A stretch of DNA of 64,000 bases from DASXZH01 sp036502005 (GCA_036502005.1 DASXZH010000030.1:7934-71933); one strand, 5' to 3'. Counted from the first letter of the stretch, positions 1-9,093 are shown. Notes: generated by a model not told the origin, from the letters alone. Made by a program: numbers and translations.

Positions 1-1
1 C

Positions 2-787
2 CGCTATGCGACAGCTTTGATCTCGACAGGCCAAAAAGAAGAGGGCATTCGAGCCTTCGATGAAGCGATCGACGACTTGGAAGACAAGGTCATGGTAAAG
101 CGATTCTACGCGCCGATCCTCTCGCAAACCGGCGATTTGGATCGCGCCATGGATTTTTATGAAGACTGCCTGGATGTTGCCCCTAACGATATTCCGCTAA
201 TGATCGAATACGCCAACACGCTCAAGTCAGCCGATCGAGAGTTCGAAGTGCCGCAGGTGCTTAGAAATATCCTTGCCAGCAATCCCGATCTTTCCACAAA
301 GGCCCAGGCCCTCGCTTGGCTTATCGAGATCGAGCAGCCGAAGCGCGTTGAAGTTGTTGAAGAAGCCCGCAAGCAGTTAGAAGAGGGCGATGCAGAAACG
401 GCAATTAAAGATCTAAAACCGCTTCGCAACTGGCTGGCGGACTATTGGAAGCTTTGGGCCGTGCTGAGTGTGGCGTTCAACCGGCTAGAAATGCCCGAAG
501 AAGCGCAGGATGCCGCCAACCGGCTCCTAAACCTATTTCCAACCTACGAACCGGCTTACGCGGAGATGGTAAACGCATTAACAAAACTAGGGAGAGACGA
601 AGAGGCGTACAATGTTATGCGGCACGCGGCGAACAACGTGGGATCGCTTGGAGTGCATGTGAACTTGGCGCTAGCTGCAAAGCGGGCGGGCCATGACGAA
701 GAGGCACGAAGCATCGTGCAGCAGCTTCGCCAAGCCGTTGGGCCCAATGAAGAGTTGGAGCAAACCTTTGCCGAAATCGAAGCCTAG
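2..787 (+). CDS. TPR-repeat protein, 5' end cut by window
   Basis: The reading frame is open from the first bases of the window and runs to TAG at 785-787, so the start lies upstream; the first internal TTG (17) is inside a helix and is not a plausible start. The protein is almost entirely alpha-helical with repeated pairs of helices typical of tetratricopeptide repeats (for example the segments around bases 120-200, 410-540 and 540-640, with the W/L/G/Y/A/F/A/P spacing). No signal peptide can be judged. TPRs mediate protein-protein contacts. The gene ends 64 bases before the HTTM cassette on the same strand and may be its first member. The specific function is unknown. Confidence 0.8.
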   Translation, partial: RYATALISTGQKEEGIRAFDEAIDDLEDKVMVKRFYAPILSQTGDLDRAMDFYEDCLDVAPNDIPLMIEYANTLKSADREFEVPQVLRNILASNPDLSTKAQALAWLIEIEQPKRVEVVEEARKQLEEGDAETAIKDLKPLRNWLADYWKLWAVLSVAFNRLEMPEEAQDAANRLLNLFPTYEPAYAEMVNALTKLGRDEEAYNVMRHAANNVGSLGVHVNLALAAKRAGHDEEARSIVQQLRQAVGPNEELEQTFAEIEA

Positions 788-851
788 CAAACCCTATAGA
801 CCTTCGACACTGAAGGCCCGCATCGAGACCCAAGATAGCGCGGGCGGCCCG

Positions 852-1544
852 ATGCCCTTAAAGGGCGGTGCCAAGGGACCCAAGGTTTCGATCTGGGTCA
901 AGTTGCTGGTTTTGGTCCACGTGATTACGATCACAAGTTGGTCGCTCCCAACTCCGGCAAAAGCCGTTATGGACGGCCAGGCAAAGGCGAGCTTCCCCTC
1001 CGAATGGCTGCTCTATAATAACGAGATTTATGTTAAGCACTCGCCCATCCAACTCTATCTCTTGAGTTTGGGGCTCTGGCAATCGTGGGACATGTTCTCA
1101 CCGAACCCAGCCGGGGCGGACATGTACAGCACGGCTGACTTGATCCTGAAAAATGGCCAAATAATCCATTATCAATACCCGCGCATGTACGATCTTTCAA
1201 GGATGACGAAATATGCCGAGGAACGATATCGAAAGTTCTTTGAGCATGCGGGATCTGATGACGACACCTATTTGTGGCCGTATTTTGCCAAACGGATTGT
1301 CTATCTTACAAAGCAGGACCCCGCGAACCCGATCGTAAAGGTGCTGCTCAACCGGAACTGGTATTTCATTCCAAGGCCCTATACATTTGACCAATACTCC
1401 CAGCAGCTATGGGACTCGATTAAAAACGGAAAGGTGAGTGTAAATACCGTTGTTCCGCCATCTCCGGATATTCCCACGGCCTACACCACTTACAACTATT
1501 ACACCTATTATCCGTTGACGGGAACGGGCGTTAACAATAAATGA
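852..1544 (+). CDS. Membrane-anchored partner of HTTM protein, function unknown
   Basis: 230 aa from the ATG at 852. A longer frame reaches back to 693 inside the upstream TPR gene, but that part is low-complexity and lacks protein character. A hydrophobic helix near residues 12-32 (VKLLVLVHVITI...) should anchor the protein in the inner membrane. The rest is a soluble domain with the motif WDMFSPNP, which recurs in small proteins and C-terminal regions that accompany HTTM-domain proteins. The stop overlaps the next start (ATGA at 1541-1544), so translation is coupled to the HTTM gene and the two products are likely made in equal amounts. No clear Shine-Dalgarno is visible, so the start is uncertain. 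Confidence 0.7.
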   Translation: MPLKGGAKGPKVSIWVKLLVLVHVITITSWSLPTPAKAVMDGQAKASFPSEWLLYNNEIYVKHSPIQLYLLSLGLWQSWDMFSPNPAGADMYSTADLILKNGQIIHYQYPRMYDLSRMTKYAEERYRKFFEHAGSDDDTYLWPYFAKRIVYLTKQDPANPIVKVLLNRNWYFIPRPYTFDQYSQQLWDSIKNGKVSVNTVVPPSPDIPTAYTTYNYYTYYPLTGTGVNNK

Positions 1545-2911
1545 GCAAAGCACAACCAGCGCCCGATGAGAGCTTCCACCCCTTTAAGGACCTCAATCAG
1601 TGGTGGTTCGGATACGGTTCGCCCGTAGCTCTTGGCGTTTTTCGTATCGTCATAGGATTGATTTGTTTTGCCTCGCTTGCCTTAACCCTGGTGGATTTCG
1701 ACTCTTTTTACACGGAACAGGGGTTCTTGCCAAACAGCGTCGTTTCCAAAAACTGGCTTCAATTGCCGCCAGTGTTTACGACTATTTGGCTTGAAAAGAC
1801 AACAGAGGACACTGCCGATACTACCGGACAAGTTCATAAAACCGAAGGGTGGCACATTGCCCCCCATGATTGGCGAATCCCCGGCATCCAAAGCATCCCT
1901 CGTGTAAACCTCCTCTCTTACACCACCAACTCCACGGTGACGCTGATCTTCTACCTTGCCGTGATGCTACTTGCCTTAATGACTACGTTCGGCATTTGGA
2001 CGCGCTTTAGCTCCATCGGCCTTGCCATAGGCCTTGTTTCACTGCATCATCGTGACCCGCTCATTCTGCATAGTGGCGATACCCTTATGCGTCTTTGTAT
2101 CATCTATTTGGCCGTTTCTTCGTGCGGAAGCTGCTGCAGCTTGGACCGAATTATTGGCCTTTGGAAAGGGAAAGCGCCGAAGGAACTACCCATGGTTAGT
2201 ATGTGGCCTCAGCGGCTCATCCAATATCAGGTTGCCATCGTTTATTTCACAACCGTTTGGTGGAAATGGTTCGGCACTTATTGGAAAGATGGAACTGCCA
2301 CTTTCTATCCCGAGAACCTGCACGAGTTTTATCGTTTCCCCGTGCCGGATTTTCTTCATCGGCAGCCCTTTATCGCCCTCACCACCTATGGCACGCTCGT
2401 CTGTGAACTTTCCCTAGCCACCCTCGTTTTTTATAAACCGTTGCGCAAATATGTGCTCTTGGCCGGGATCGCCATGCATGGCTACATTGAATATCGATTC
2501 AATATTCCGTTCTTTGGCTTTATCATCATCTCCACCTATCTGTGTTTTTTCGAAGGTGAAGAGATCACCGAGTGGACGAAAAGGATGGGTGAGCGCTTGC
2601 GAAGATGGCGACTACTCGTTCAAATGCCGGTTGGGTTAGCCTTGAAGTCAGCGCCGGCGTCAGCCATACACGCAATGGATCCGTTTTCCCTGGTGAGCTA
2701 CGATCCAGGGGTAACTCAAGACTGGACAGCCATCAATATTCAGGCGAAGACGCGCCCTCCTTTCGTCGGCTCAGCGTTTAGAAGCCTCGGATCTTGGCCG
2801 TGGTCCTTCGTGCCCGGCGTATGGAAAAAAATTCTCAATAAAGCCACGGAACCGGCCGAAGATGTTGAAACGGAGCCTTTGCGCGAGGAAAACACTCAGA
2901 AGAGTAAGTAA
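1541..2911 (+). CDS. HTTM-domain (vitamin K-dependent gamma-carboxylase-like) membrane protein
   Basis: 456 aa. The N-terminal half has the HTTM layout: an amphipathic start containing NQWWFGYGS, then several hydrophobic helices with the luminal segment DFDSFYTEQGFLP, followed by SLHHRDPLILHSGDTLMRL, a conserved HTTM loop. Later segments (TTVWWKWFGTYWKDGTA, HGYIEYRFNIPFFGF) also match the family. HTTM proteins are multi-pass membrane proteins related to gamma-glutamyl carboxylase; bacterial substrates are mostly unknown. The C-terminal 130 residues are soluble and hydrophilic. The start overlaps the previous stop (ATGA) and the stop shares one base with the next start (TAATG), so genes 852-3795 form one coupled unit. 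Confidence 0.85.
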   Translation: MSKAQPAPDESFHPFKDLNQWWFGYGSPVALGVFRIVIGLICFASLALTLVDFDSFYTEQGFLPNSVVSKNWLQLPPVFTTIWLEKTTEDTADTTGQVHKTEGWHIAPHDWRIPGIQSIPRVNLLSYTTNSTVTLIFYLAVMLLALMTTFGIWTRFSSIGLAIGLVSLHHRDPLILHSGDTLMRLCIIYLAVSSCGSCCSLDRIIGLWKGKAPKELPMVSMWPQRLIQYQVAIVYFTTVWWKWFGTYWKDGTATFYPENLHEFYRFPVPDFLHRQPFIALTTYGTLVCELSLATLVFYKPLRKYVLLAGIAMHGYIEYRFNIPFFGFIIISTYLCFFEGEEITEWTKRMGERLRRWRLLVQMPVGLALKSAPASAIHAMDPFSLVSYDPGVTQDWTAINIQAKTRPPFVGSAFRSLGSWPWSFVPGVWKKILNKATEPAEDVETEPLREENTQKSK

Positions 2912-3795
2912 TGAGAGCCTGGCAGTTTCGGCAGAAATCACCCGGATTCGGGATCAGCAAAAACTACTACCTGACCGTTTTAGCGGCCACCGCCCAGCTT
3001 CCGACCATTAGGCAGGTTGTGGACCCGAAAGGAGTGGGGGGGGCCGTAGAAGGATTCGGCGCGCCTTTGGCACAGAACGCTTCCAAAGAAGACCTTCTCA
3101 ATCCTATGGAAAGGGGCATTTACGCGATCACAACCAGGAACCGTGAAACGGTTCTGCGAATGATGGTGATGCCCAAGGAGGAAGCAGGATTTGATCCTGC
3201 TCCGTTCCTGCGCAGCAAAGAAGCGGACAAACTTACGAGCGAGCATTTGGCGCGCATCAGCGCGACGTGGACGCTCCTACAACTCACGTTCGAAACCCAT
3301 GAGTCCATGCTGTACGCCTCGCTCAAGTTCATGTTGTCCGTTGCACAGCGCATGGCAGAACTGACCGAAGGGGTGGTTTCAGATCCGATATGCCGCAGTT
3401 ATAAGCTGCCTCAAGAAGTGATGCACAACCCGCCTCTGGATGAAAAAATCGATGCGCGCGACCATATCACCATCGCTTACGATCCAGATAAATCGACTTC
3501 CTACAGCCTCGGCTTTCAAAAGTTTTCTTTGCCCGAATTGGAGATATCCATGGTTCCCGAAGTGATGTCGCTAACTGCCGAGCGGTTTCTGCTTGGCGTT
3601 TCCCAAGGGGTTCTTATGGGGCATCCGCTCAAGATCGGAAGACAAATTGGCAACAACAAAGCCCCGTTTCAGGTAGCTACGGGCGGCCTCGACAGGGCGC
3701 TGTGGGAAGGCATACCCTGCTTTGAGTTGATCCCCGCCAAAAAGAACACGGCCCTGGAAGGGCTCTTGGCTTGGTCCGAAGACCCTAAGCAGTAG
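2911..3795 (+). CDS. Conserved hypothetical protein coupled to HTTM gene
   Basis: 294 aa, no signal peptide and no membrane helix, so probably cytoplasmic. I do not recognise a family. The N-terminal part (RAWQFRQKSPGFGISKNYYL, then alternating strands and helices) and the C-terminal part (GLDRALWEGIPCFELIPAKK) look like a folded alpha/beta protein with no catalytic motif I can name. The ATG overlaps the HTTM stop codon by one base (TAATG), which argues for translational coupling and a shared task with the membrane protein. The 3' end overlaps the convergent response regulator gene by 11 bases. Confidence 0.7.
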   Translation: MRAWQFRQKSPGFGISKNYYLTVLAATAQLPTIRQVVDPKGVGGAVEGFGAPLAQNASKEDLLNPMERGIYAITTRNRETVLRMMVMPKEEAGFDPAPFLRSKEADKLTSEHLARISATWTLLQLTFETHESMLYASLKFMLSVAQRMAELTEGVVSDPICRSYKLPQEVMHNPPLDEKIDARDHITIAYDPDKSTSYSLGFQKFSLPELEISMVPEVMSLTAERFLLGVSQGVLMGHPLKIGRQIGNNKAPFQVATGGLDRALWEGIPCFELIPAKKNTALEGLLAWSEDPKQ

Positions 3796-4228
3796 CAAGT
3801 CGCTGACTCGGCAAGTTAATGGTCAGCCAATACTGGCCCAGCTGCCTAACCGAATCGATAAACTCTTCAAAATCCACCGGTTTGCGAATATAGCTATTGG
3901 CGCCCAAAAGGTAGCTTTGCTCGATATCGCGCTGCTCATCCGACGAGGACAACACCACGACAGGCAAGGTCTGCGTTCGAGCGTCCGATCTCAGCTTTTC
4001 CAAAACTTCCAATCCGCTCACTTTCGGCAGTTTGAGATCGAGGAGAATAAGGGCCGGCATTCGACTCGGATTGGTCGAATGGCCAAGAATGTACTGGAGA
4101 GCCTCAGCGCCATCGCGCGCCACCACAACGATGTTGGGTATTTCGCTCTGACGCATTGCCCTCAGCGTCAGTTTCTCATCATCTGCATTGTCTTCAACGA
4201 GCAGAATCGTTTTCGGTTCCTCTATCAT
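3785..4228 (-). CDS. Stand-alone receiver-domain response regulator (Rcp1-like)
   Basis: 147 aa, a single receiver domain without output domain. Acidic pair E12-D13 in LLVEDNADD, phospho-acceptor D64 in LLDLKLP, the switch Ser94/Ser95 in VVLSSSDE and Lys115 in YIRKPVDF are all present, so it should be phosphorylatable. The spacing and the sequence NADDEKLTLRAM resemble Rcp1/phytochrome-type single-domain regulators rather than CheY. An AAGGA ribosome site precedes the ATG. No kinase gene is adjacent, so its partner is encoded elsewhere. It signals by protein-protein contact or phosphotransfer. Confidence 0.92.
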   Translation of the reverse strand: MIEEPKTILLVEDNADDEKLTLRAMRQSEIPNIVVVARDGAEALQYILGHSTNPSRMPALILLDLKLPKVSGLEVLEKLRSDARTQTLPVVVLSSSDEQRDIEQSYLLGANSYIRKPVDFEEFIDSVRQLGQYWLTINLPSQRLATA

Positions 4229-4444
4229 GTTTTCCTTTCGATCAATGAGAGCGCCCTTCCAGCAGTTGATAAAATGGACGACTCCTATGGGACATTATGG
4301 ACGGCCCATAGTTGCAGCAACCTAGCGGGAACGAGTGAATTCACCGCAATGTTTAATGATGTTAGGCTCTCTTGCGATGGTTTGTCGAGATTCGACACGC
4401 AATGCAGGCCTCGTTCGTAATAAACTACGAAGGCGAGGATAAGT

Positions 4445-6355
4445 TTGGACCAGCAGAACGCATACCCGATACTCTCTAAAATCAGTTCTCCCACCGATCT
4501 TCACAAGCTGTCCGATGCAGAGTTGGGCGACTTAGCCAACGAAGTCCGCTCCGCAATTCTGGACAATGTAAGTAAAACCGGCGGCCATCTAAGCTCGAAC
4601 CTCGGGACCGTGGAACTCACGGTTGCCATGTACGCCTCGTACATGATTGGCCCCGACAAAGTGATTTGGGACACGGGGCACCAGGCCTACCCGCACAAAC
4701 TCCTTACCGGTCGGTTAGAGAATTTCGGGACGCTTCGCAAATATAAAGGCATGAGCGGCTTCTTGCGTCGTGAAGAGAGTCCCTACGATTTCTTTGGAGC
4801 GGGCCATGCAGGGACCGCCATTTCTGCCGCCCTCGGTTTTGCCGCCGCCCGCGATGCCACAGGAGGCACCGAGCGAGTGGTCGCCGTTTGCGGCGATGCC
4901 GCCATCTGCTCCGGCATGTGCTGGGAAGCTCTGAACCACGCGGGAGAGCTTGGAAGCGACCTGACCGTTGTGTTGAACGACAATAGAATGTCGATTGCTG
5001 CTAACGTCGGCGCGTTGACTTCTTACTTCACGCGCTTGCGTTCTCGGCCCATGATTCAGAACTTGGCCCATCGGGCCAAGGGGATGGTCGAAAAATTGCC
5101 TTCGCCGATGACCCGCGTCGCGGCTGGTCTTCGCCACGGCATTACGCACTACTTTGCGCCGGAACAGACGGGCACCATTTTTGAGGAGATGGGCTTCGAA
5201 TACATCGGCCCCGTCGATGGCCACGATCTTCCGGCCCTCTTGGAGATTTTTAGAAACGTCCGCGAACTGAAAGGTCCGATCTTTATCCATGCCATCACCG
5301 TAAAGGGCAAAGGCTACGAAGTGGCTGAAGAAGATGCTCGTAAGTGGCATGGCGTGATCCCGTTCGATCTGGAAAATAGCGAGATCAAGAAAACGGCCGG
5401 CCCCGTGACCTACACCCAGGCCTTCGGCGATGCCGCGATCGAATGCGCTCAGGCGGATCCGACGGTGGTGGCTATTACGGCAGCCATGCCGGACGGCACT
5501 GGGCTCACGAACTTCGCAAAAACTTTCCCAGACCGATATTTCGATGCTGGCATTGCCGAGCAACACGCCGTCACTTTCGCGGCCGGTTTGGCTGCAGGCG
5601 GCCTAAAGCCCTTCTGCGCCATATACTCTACGTTCCTGCAGCGCGGCTTTGACCAAGTGTTGCACGACGTATGCATCCAAAAGCTGCCGGTGCGGTTCTT
5701 TATGGACCGGGCTGGTCTGGTGGGGGATGACGGCCCCACTCACCACGGCGCTTTTGATATCAGCTTCCTCACTTTCATTCCGAATATTGTGGTTTTGGCC
5801 CCTCGGGACACCACTGAGCTTAGGGAAATGACCCAATTTATGATGGGTTACCAAAACGGCCCCACCGCGGTTAGGTATCCACGCGGCGCAAGCGACGATC
5901 GGTTGCCGGAGCAGCGTTCACCCATTAAACTGGGCCAAGCAGAGTTGTTGCGTGACGGCAATGACGTGGTGATTGCAGCCGTTGGCAGCATGGTCAGCGT
6001 GGCCTACCAAGCGGCTTTGGAACTGGACAAGCTAGGTATTTCAGCTGCGGTTGTGAACGCCCGCTTCTTGAAGCCTTTAGATATTGGCTTGGTTGCGGAT
6101 TTGCTTTTCCATTCTCCGAAGCTGATTACGATAGAGGAGAACGTTCGAACCGGCGGCTTCGGCCAACAGCTTAAAGACGCGCTCTCCGAACGCGGCTTTG
6201 CCGGTGTGGCTCACACCATCATGGCTTTGCCCGATAGCTTTGTGGAGCACGGCACCCAGGATGTGATTAGGGCGGATTGTGGCCTTAGCGCTGACGCGCT
6301 TGTCGCGGAAGCGAAGAAGCTTTGCAAGCAAAAGGCGCCGAGCGCGGCTGAATAG
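4445..6355 (+). CDS. dxs: 1-deoxy-D-xylulose-5-phosphate synthase
   Basis: 636 aa, full family length. It condenses pyruvate and glyceraldehyde 3-phosphate, with TPP and Mg, to DXP, the first step of the MEP isoprenoid pathway and a precursor for thiamine and pyridoxal. Family motifs in order: DTGHQAYPHKLLTGR (about 76-90), the TPP/Mg region from G150 to N180, the catalytic glutamate E372 in DAGIAEQHAVTFAAG, DRAGLVGDDGPTHHG, and the transketolase C-terminal domain. The Mg-binding motif reads GDA where most relatives have GDG. Start is TTG with a GCGAGGA ribosome site 4-10 bases upstream; no ATG fits. It appears monocistronic. Confidence 0.96.
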   Translation: MDQQNAYPILSKISSPTDLHKLSDAELGDLANEVRSAILDNVSKTGGHLSSNLGTVELTVAMYASYMIGPDKVIWDTGHQAYPHKLLTGRLENFGTLRKYKGMSGFLRREESPYDFFGAGHAGTAISAALGFAAARDATGGTERVVAVCGDAAICSGMCWEALNHAGELGSDLTVVLNDNRMSIAANVGALTSYFTRLRSRPMIQNLAHRAKGMVEKLPSPMTRVAAGLRHGITHYFAPEQTGTIFEEMGFEYIGPVDGHDLPALLEIFRNVRELKGPIFIHAITVKGKGYEVAEEDARKWHGVIPFDLENSEIKKTAGPVTYTQAFGDAAIECAQADPTVVAITAAMPDGTGLTNFAKTFPDRYFDAGIAEQHAVTFAAGLAAGGLKPFCAIYSTFLQRGFDQVLHDVCIQKLPVRFFMDRAGLVGDDGPTHHGAFDISFLTFIPNIVVLAPRDTTELREMTQFMMGYQNGPTAVRYPRGASDDRLPEQRSPIKLGQAELLRDGNDVVIAAVGSMVSVAYQAALELDKLGISAAVVNARFLKPLDIGLVADLLFHSPKLITIEENVRTGGFGQQLKDALSERGFAGVAHTIMALPDSFVEHGTQDVIRADCGLSADALVAEAKKLCKQKAPSAAE

Positions 6356-6415
6356 GTTGCGGTGGCGAAGTGTTGGGTTGTGGAAGTGTGTTACGCCTGA
6401 CTGTTCGTCGCGAAG

Positions 6416-6476
6416 CTCCGACTGCGGGAGCTTGCTCCCGCTCAAATCAGGAAGCTTGCTTCCGTGGCAAAGATCT
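6416..6476 (+). repeat. REP-like double-hairpin element, copy A
   Basis: Hairpin 1 GGGAGCTTGCTCCC is followed by the linker GCTCAAATCAGG and hairpin 2 GGAAGCTTGCTTCC. The same skeleton occurs at 10368-10413, 31082-31144 (minus) and as an inverted pair at 59729-59836. Confidence 0.75.
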
Positions 6477-6688
6477 TGCCTCCGTGAAATTCGCCAAGAC
6501 TCCGGGAGGCGGTAATGCCATCCACGATTTTGCAAAAACAGAGTCGATTTGCTGACCAGTATGCAGGTCAAAGGGACAAGAAGACTAGTGAGGACGGGAG
6601 GGTGACTGAAGGCTCGGCAAATTTAACGTGCGTTGCTGGATTCAAATTTCAAGTTAAGATTTTGGGCTTAACGTTTGTGCCTTTTCTA

Positions 6689-6750
6689 AAAGCCCCATAG
6701 GGGCGAAACAGTGCCGGTTTAATTCAAAAAATACCGGATGGCCTTGCCAC
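6689..6750 (+). repeat. Dispersed intergenic module (GCCCC hairpin plus ACCGGATGGCCTTGCC)
   Basis: The segment AAAGCCCCATAGGGGCGA and the downstream ACCGGATGGCCTTGCC are both found again in the nadA-lon intergenic space (10494-10640; the first module there is on the opposite strand). Two shared modules in two unrelated intergenic gaps show a dispersed repeat family. Confidence 0.6.
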
Positions 6751-6802
6751 GGAGGGCATCACACACAAAACATCAATCCGTAAATGAGTAAAGTATCGGA
6801 AG

Positions 6803-7327
6803 ATGACCCCAAGAGCCGCGCTCGTTCCACTATCTCTGGCCATCGCGCTTGCTTCAAACGCGCAACATAACCAAAAAGTGCGCGACTTCGTCCAACGCTT
6901 TTACGATTGGTACACCCCCATCGCCAGCGGGCACGACAAAATCATCGCCTCCGATTACGTAATCGAACAGAAGAGCTCTCTGTTTACCTCGCGCCTCCTA
7001 CGCGCGCTAAAAGATGATTCCCAAGCCGAAGCCAACGACAAGAGCGGCTACACAGTCGGACTAGATTTCGATCCATTTATGGCCAGTCAGGACCCGGACA
7101 AGCACTACAAAGTTGGCGGGATAAGAACCAAAGGGCACGCCTTTTGGCTCGACCTTCACCGAGTGGTGTCAGGAAAGATCGATGCCGAGGTTGTCGTCAT
7201 CGCAGAAGTGATACAAACCCGTGGCCAATATCAGTTTGCCGACTTTTTCTATCCTAGGCCGCCAGGGCAAGACTTGCTAACCGTGCTTAAACGGCTGAAA
7301 AAAGACAGGGAGGGCCGTCATCACTAG
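6803..7327 (+). CDS. Secreted DUF3828-like protein
   Basis: 174 aa with a short signal peptide (about residues 1-21, ending near SNAQ). The mature part starts with VRDFVQRFYDWYTPIASG, which resembles the opening helix of DUF3828/YbjP-like domains, and continues with a conserved-looking AFWLDL strand and FADFFYPRP near the end. It is probably periplasmic or surface located. No catalytic residues can be named. The ribosome site is weak. It may be transcribed with the four small genes that follow, though a 73-base gap separates it from the next. Confidence 0.6.
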   Translation: MTPRAALVPLSLAIALASNAQHNQKVRDFVQRFYDWYTPIASGHDKIIASDYVIEQKSSLFTSRLLRALKDDSQAEANDKSGYTVGLDFDPFMASQDPDKHYKVGGIRTKGHAFWLDLHRVVSGKIDAEVVVIAEVIQTRGQYQFADFFYPRPPGQDLLTVLKRLKKDREGRHH

Positions 7328-7400
7328 AACGCCCCTGAAACTGTTGAGTACCAACACGCTTTCGCAGACGTTGATGTAAGCTATAAGCACGGCGTTGAGC

Positions 7401-7829
7401 ATGAACGAGCGTAGCCAACTAACCTTAACCGACTTGGAATCCTGGATGAATCGCGGCCCCGCCGCCAACCCGAGCCTGCTAAATGGGACGAGTTTCGCTC
7501 GCAACCATCGGATTCAGGTACTAGCTATCATGTTCGGCACAGGAGCCCTTCTATTCATATCCATGCCGCTTTGGGCGCAGCTTGTGGCTGGTGCGGTATC
7601 GGGGGGAATATCTGGATGGGCAGGTAACCAATCTAGACTTTGGAGCATCCCACTTTTCCCGGCTGGGGTGAAGCAAGCCAGCCTTAAGATGGCCTTTGGG
7701 CTGACACTTGCCTTGGCTTTGGGTAAAGGCTTTATCCTCTACCCTGTTTTCTTCGATGTACTGACCGGTCTGTGGTTAGGCCAACTCGCATCTGGAAGAG
7801 GCGAAAACCCAGTTCAGCAACGGAACTAG
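7401..7829 (+). CDS. Small membrane protein of unknown function
   Basis: 142 aa from ATG 7401; a TTG at 7395 (two codons earlier) is an alternative. A hydrophilic N-terminus of about 40 residues precedes three or four hydrophobic segments (VLAIMFGTGALLFISMPLW, LVAGAVSGGISGW, AFGLTLALALGKGFILYPVFF). A TATAAG box at 7382-7387 lies only a few bases upstream of the possible TTG start, so a very short leader is possible. The stop is followed directly by the start of the HEAT-repeat gene, with which it is surely co-transcribed. No family recognised. Confidence 0.6.
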   Translation: MNERSQLTLTDLESWMNRGPAANPSLLNGTSFARNHRIQVLAIMFGTGALLFISMPLWAQLVAGAVSGGISGWAGNQSRLWSIPLFPAGVKQASLKMAFGLTLALALGKGFILYPVFFDVLTGLWLGQLASGRGENPVQQRN

Positions 7830-8450
7830 ATGGGAGGTCCGTCCTTCCAAGCGAAGTTAAAAGAACTTCGTAACCAAATCGGCAAGCGCGATCCAATGCT
7901 TCGAGAGCAAGCGGTAGATTCACTCGGAAGCATTGTTGAAACCCAGCCGCTTACAACAGCCAAGCTGGCCGCAATTCGGCCGCTTATCCGACTTCTGGCC
8001 GCAGATCGGAACGAGATTGTTAGAATGAAAGCAACCGAACTGCTCGGGGAAGTGGGAAATAGGAGGGACCACGCCGTCCTTGTGGCCCTGACCGCCGACA
8101 AGTGTTGGACCGTGAGAGCTTCCGCCTATTCTTCTCTGACGCAGTTGGGACGGCGAACAAGCCTAGCCGTCATAGTAAATGGCTTTCAAGATAGAAACCC
8201 GGTTGTCCAGGCTTATGCCGCGGTGGCCGCTTTCGATTTAGTTGGCTGCCAAGCAGTGGACCTCTTAACGCCTAACATGAAGTTATTCAAGGCGACGCGT
8301 GCGAGAGTTGGCTTGTTGCATGTTCTCGCTGCCTGTGGTGATGAGAGAGCCAGAGGGGAGTTGATTGTGCTTTCCGAGCTGCCAAACCAGCAAATCTCTT
8401 CAGCCGCAGAAGGGGCGCTCGCCGATCCGATGCTCCAGAAAAGCCTATGA
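7830..8450 (+). CDS. HEAT-repeat protein
   Basis: 206 aa, all helical. Repeated units with the HEAT/PBS-lyase pattern are visible: REQAVDSLGSI, VRMKATELLGEVG, WTVRASAYSSLTQLG, VVQAYAAVAAFDLVG and TRARVGLLHVLAACG. Such solenoids bind other proteins or scaffold lyases and kinases. It starts immediately after the upstream stop and its own stop overlaps the next start (ATGA at 8447-8450), so genes 7401-8935 form one operon. No signal peptide; cytoplasmic. Confidence 0.75.
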   Translation: MGGPSFQAKLKELRNQIGKRDPMLREQAVDSLGSIVETQPLTTAKLAAIRPLIRLLAADRNEIVRMKATELLGEVGNRRDHAVLVALTADKCWTVRASAYSSLTQLGRRTSLAVIVNGFQDRNPVVQAYAAVAAFDLVGCQAVDLLTPNMKLFKATRARVGLLHVLAACGDERARGELIVLSELPNQQISSAAEGALADPMLQKSL

Positions 8451-8935
8451 AACAGATAACCGAAACTGAGGCGCGAGAATGGCTGCTAAGCAAGGGCTAT
8501 CGGCCCGACGCGACTGAGTTGGGTGGCCGAGTCGAAGCAACTCACGACGTGCTATTGTCGCCGGATTTTACAAAGCAGATATTCCTTTCTAGGCTTGTTC
8601 GATCTCTCGTTGAAGGCGGCGAAACACTGTTTGCCGCCGTCGATATCGGCATCTGGCCAAGCGCCGAGAACAAGTTTGTTTTCGAGCGCTATATCGGTTC
8701 AGAGGGGCTCAACTTTGATCTTGGGCCAGGGGTTTTTCTGCTAGCAGGCCCCGGTGACGAAGATTTTCTTGAAGGCATTGTTTATCTCTCGATCCTCTTC
8801 ATTTATGGTGCGTTCGTGGCCCGCGACGATGGGAACTTGATTGTCGGCTGGTCCCACGATGAGTTCATCTACGTAAATGGAGATCCCTCGACCTGTGAAA
8901 AGGCTTTTGCTGAGTTGAAAGGGTACGGTAGGTGA
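8447..8935 (+). CDS. Hypothetical protein in HEAT-repeat operon
   Basis: 162 aa, acidic, soluble, no recognised family. The middle contains FVFERYIGSEGLNFDLGPGVF and hydrophobic strands (GIVYLSILFIYGAFV) followed by DDGNLIVGWSHDEFIYVNGD, a pattern seen in small SMI1/immunity-like or DUF proteins, but no motif is decisive. Translation is coupled to the HEAT gene through ATGA. About 158 bases without recognisable signals separate it from nadA. Confidence 0.6.
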   Translation: MKQITETEAREWLLSKGYRPDATELGGRVEATHDVLLSPDFTKQIFLSRLVRSLVEGGETLFAAVDIGIWPSAENKFVFERYIGSEGLNFDLGPGVFLLAGPGDEDFLEGIVYLSILFIYGAFVARDDGNLIVGWSHDEFIYVNGDPSTCEKAFAELKGYGR

Positions 8936-9093
8936 GAAGCAGATCGTTGCGCTTTCAGTGAACATACTTAGCCCCGAGATACCTGAGGAAAACTGCTTCG
9001 CGTAGAATAAGGCAAGAGTGCGCACAACATCCCCGCCGAAAGGCTGTAGCGTGCTCAGGATCGTCGTTCTTCACGAAGGTCCGAAGGAGATAT

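Larger units (their letters stand above)
6356..6802. other. Intergenic region dxs to DUF3828-like gene
   Basis: This 447-base stretch has no convincing gene. It holds a REP-like double-hairpin element (about 6416-6476) and a second module with GCCCC/GGGGC hairpin and ACCGGATGGCCTTGCC (6689-6750), both described separately. Short frames inside it run through the repeats and lack protein character. Confidence 0.6.

Noticed and set aside
693..851. Earlier start of the HTTM partner within the TPR gene
   Set aside because: The 53 extra residues are low-complexity, come from another frame of the TPR gene, and precede the membrane helix without function.
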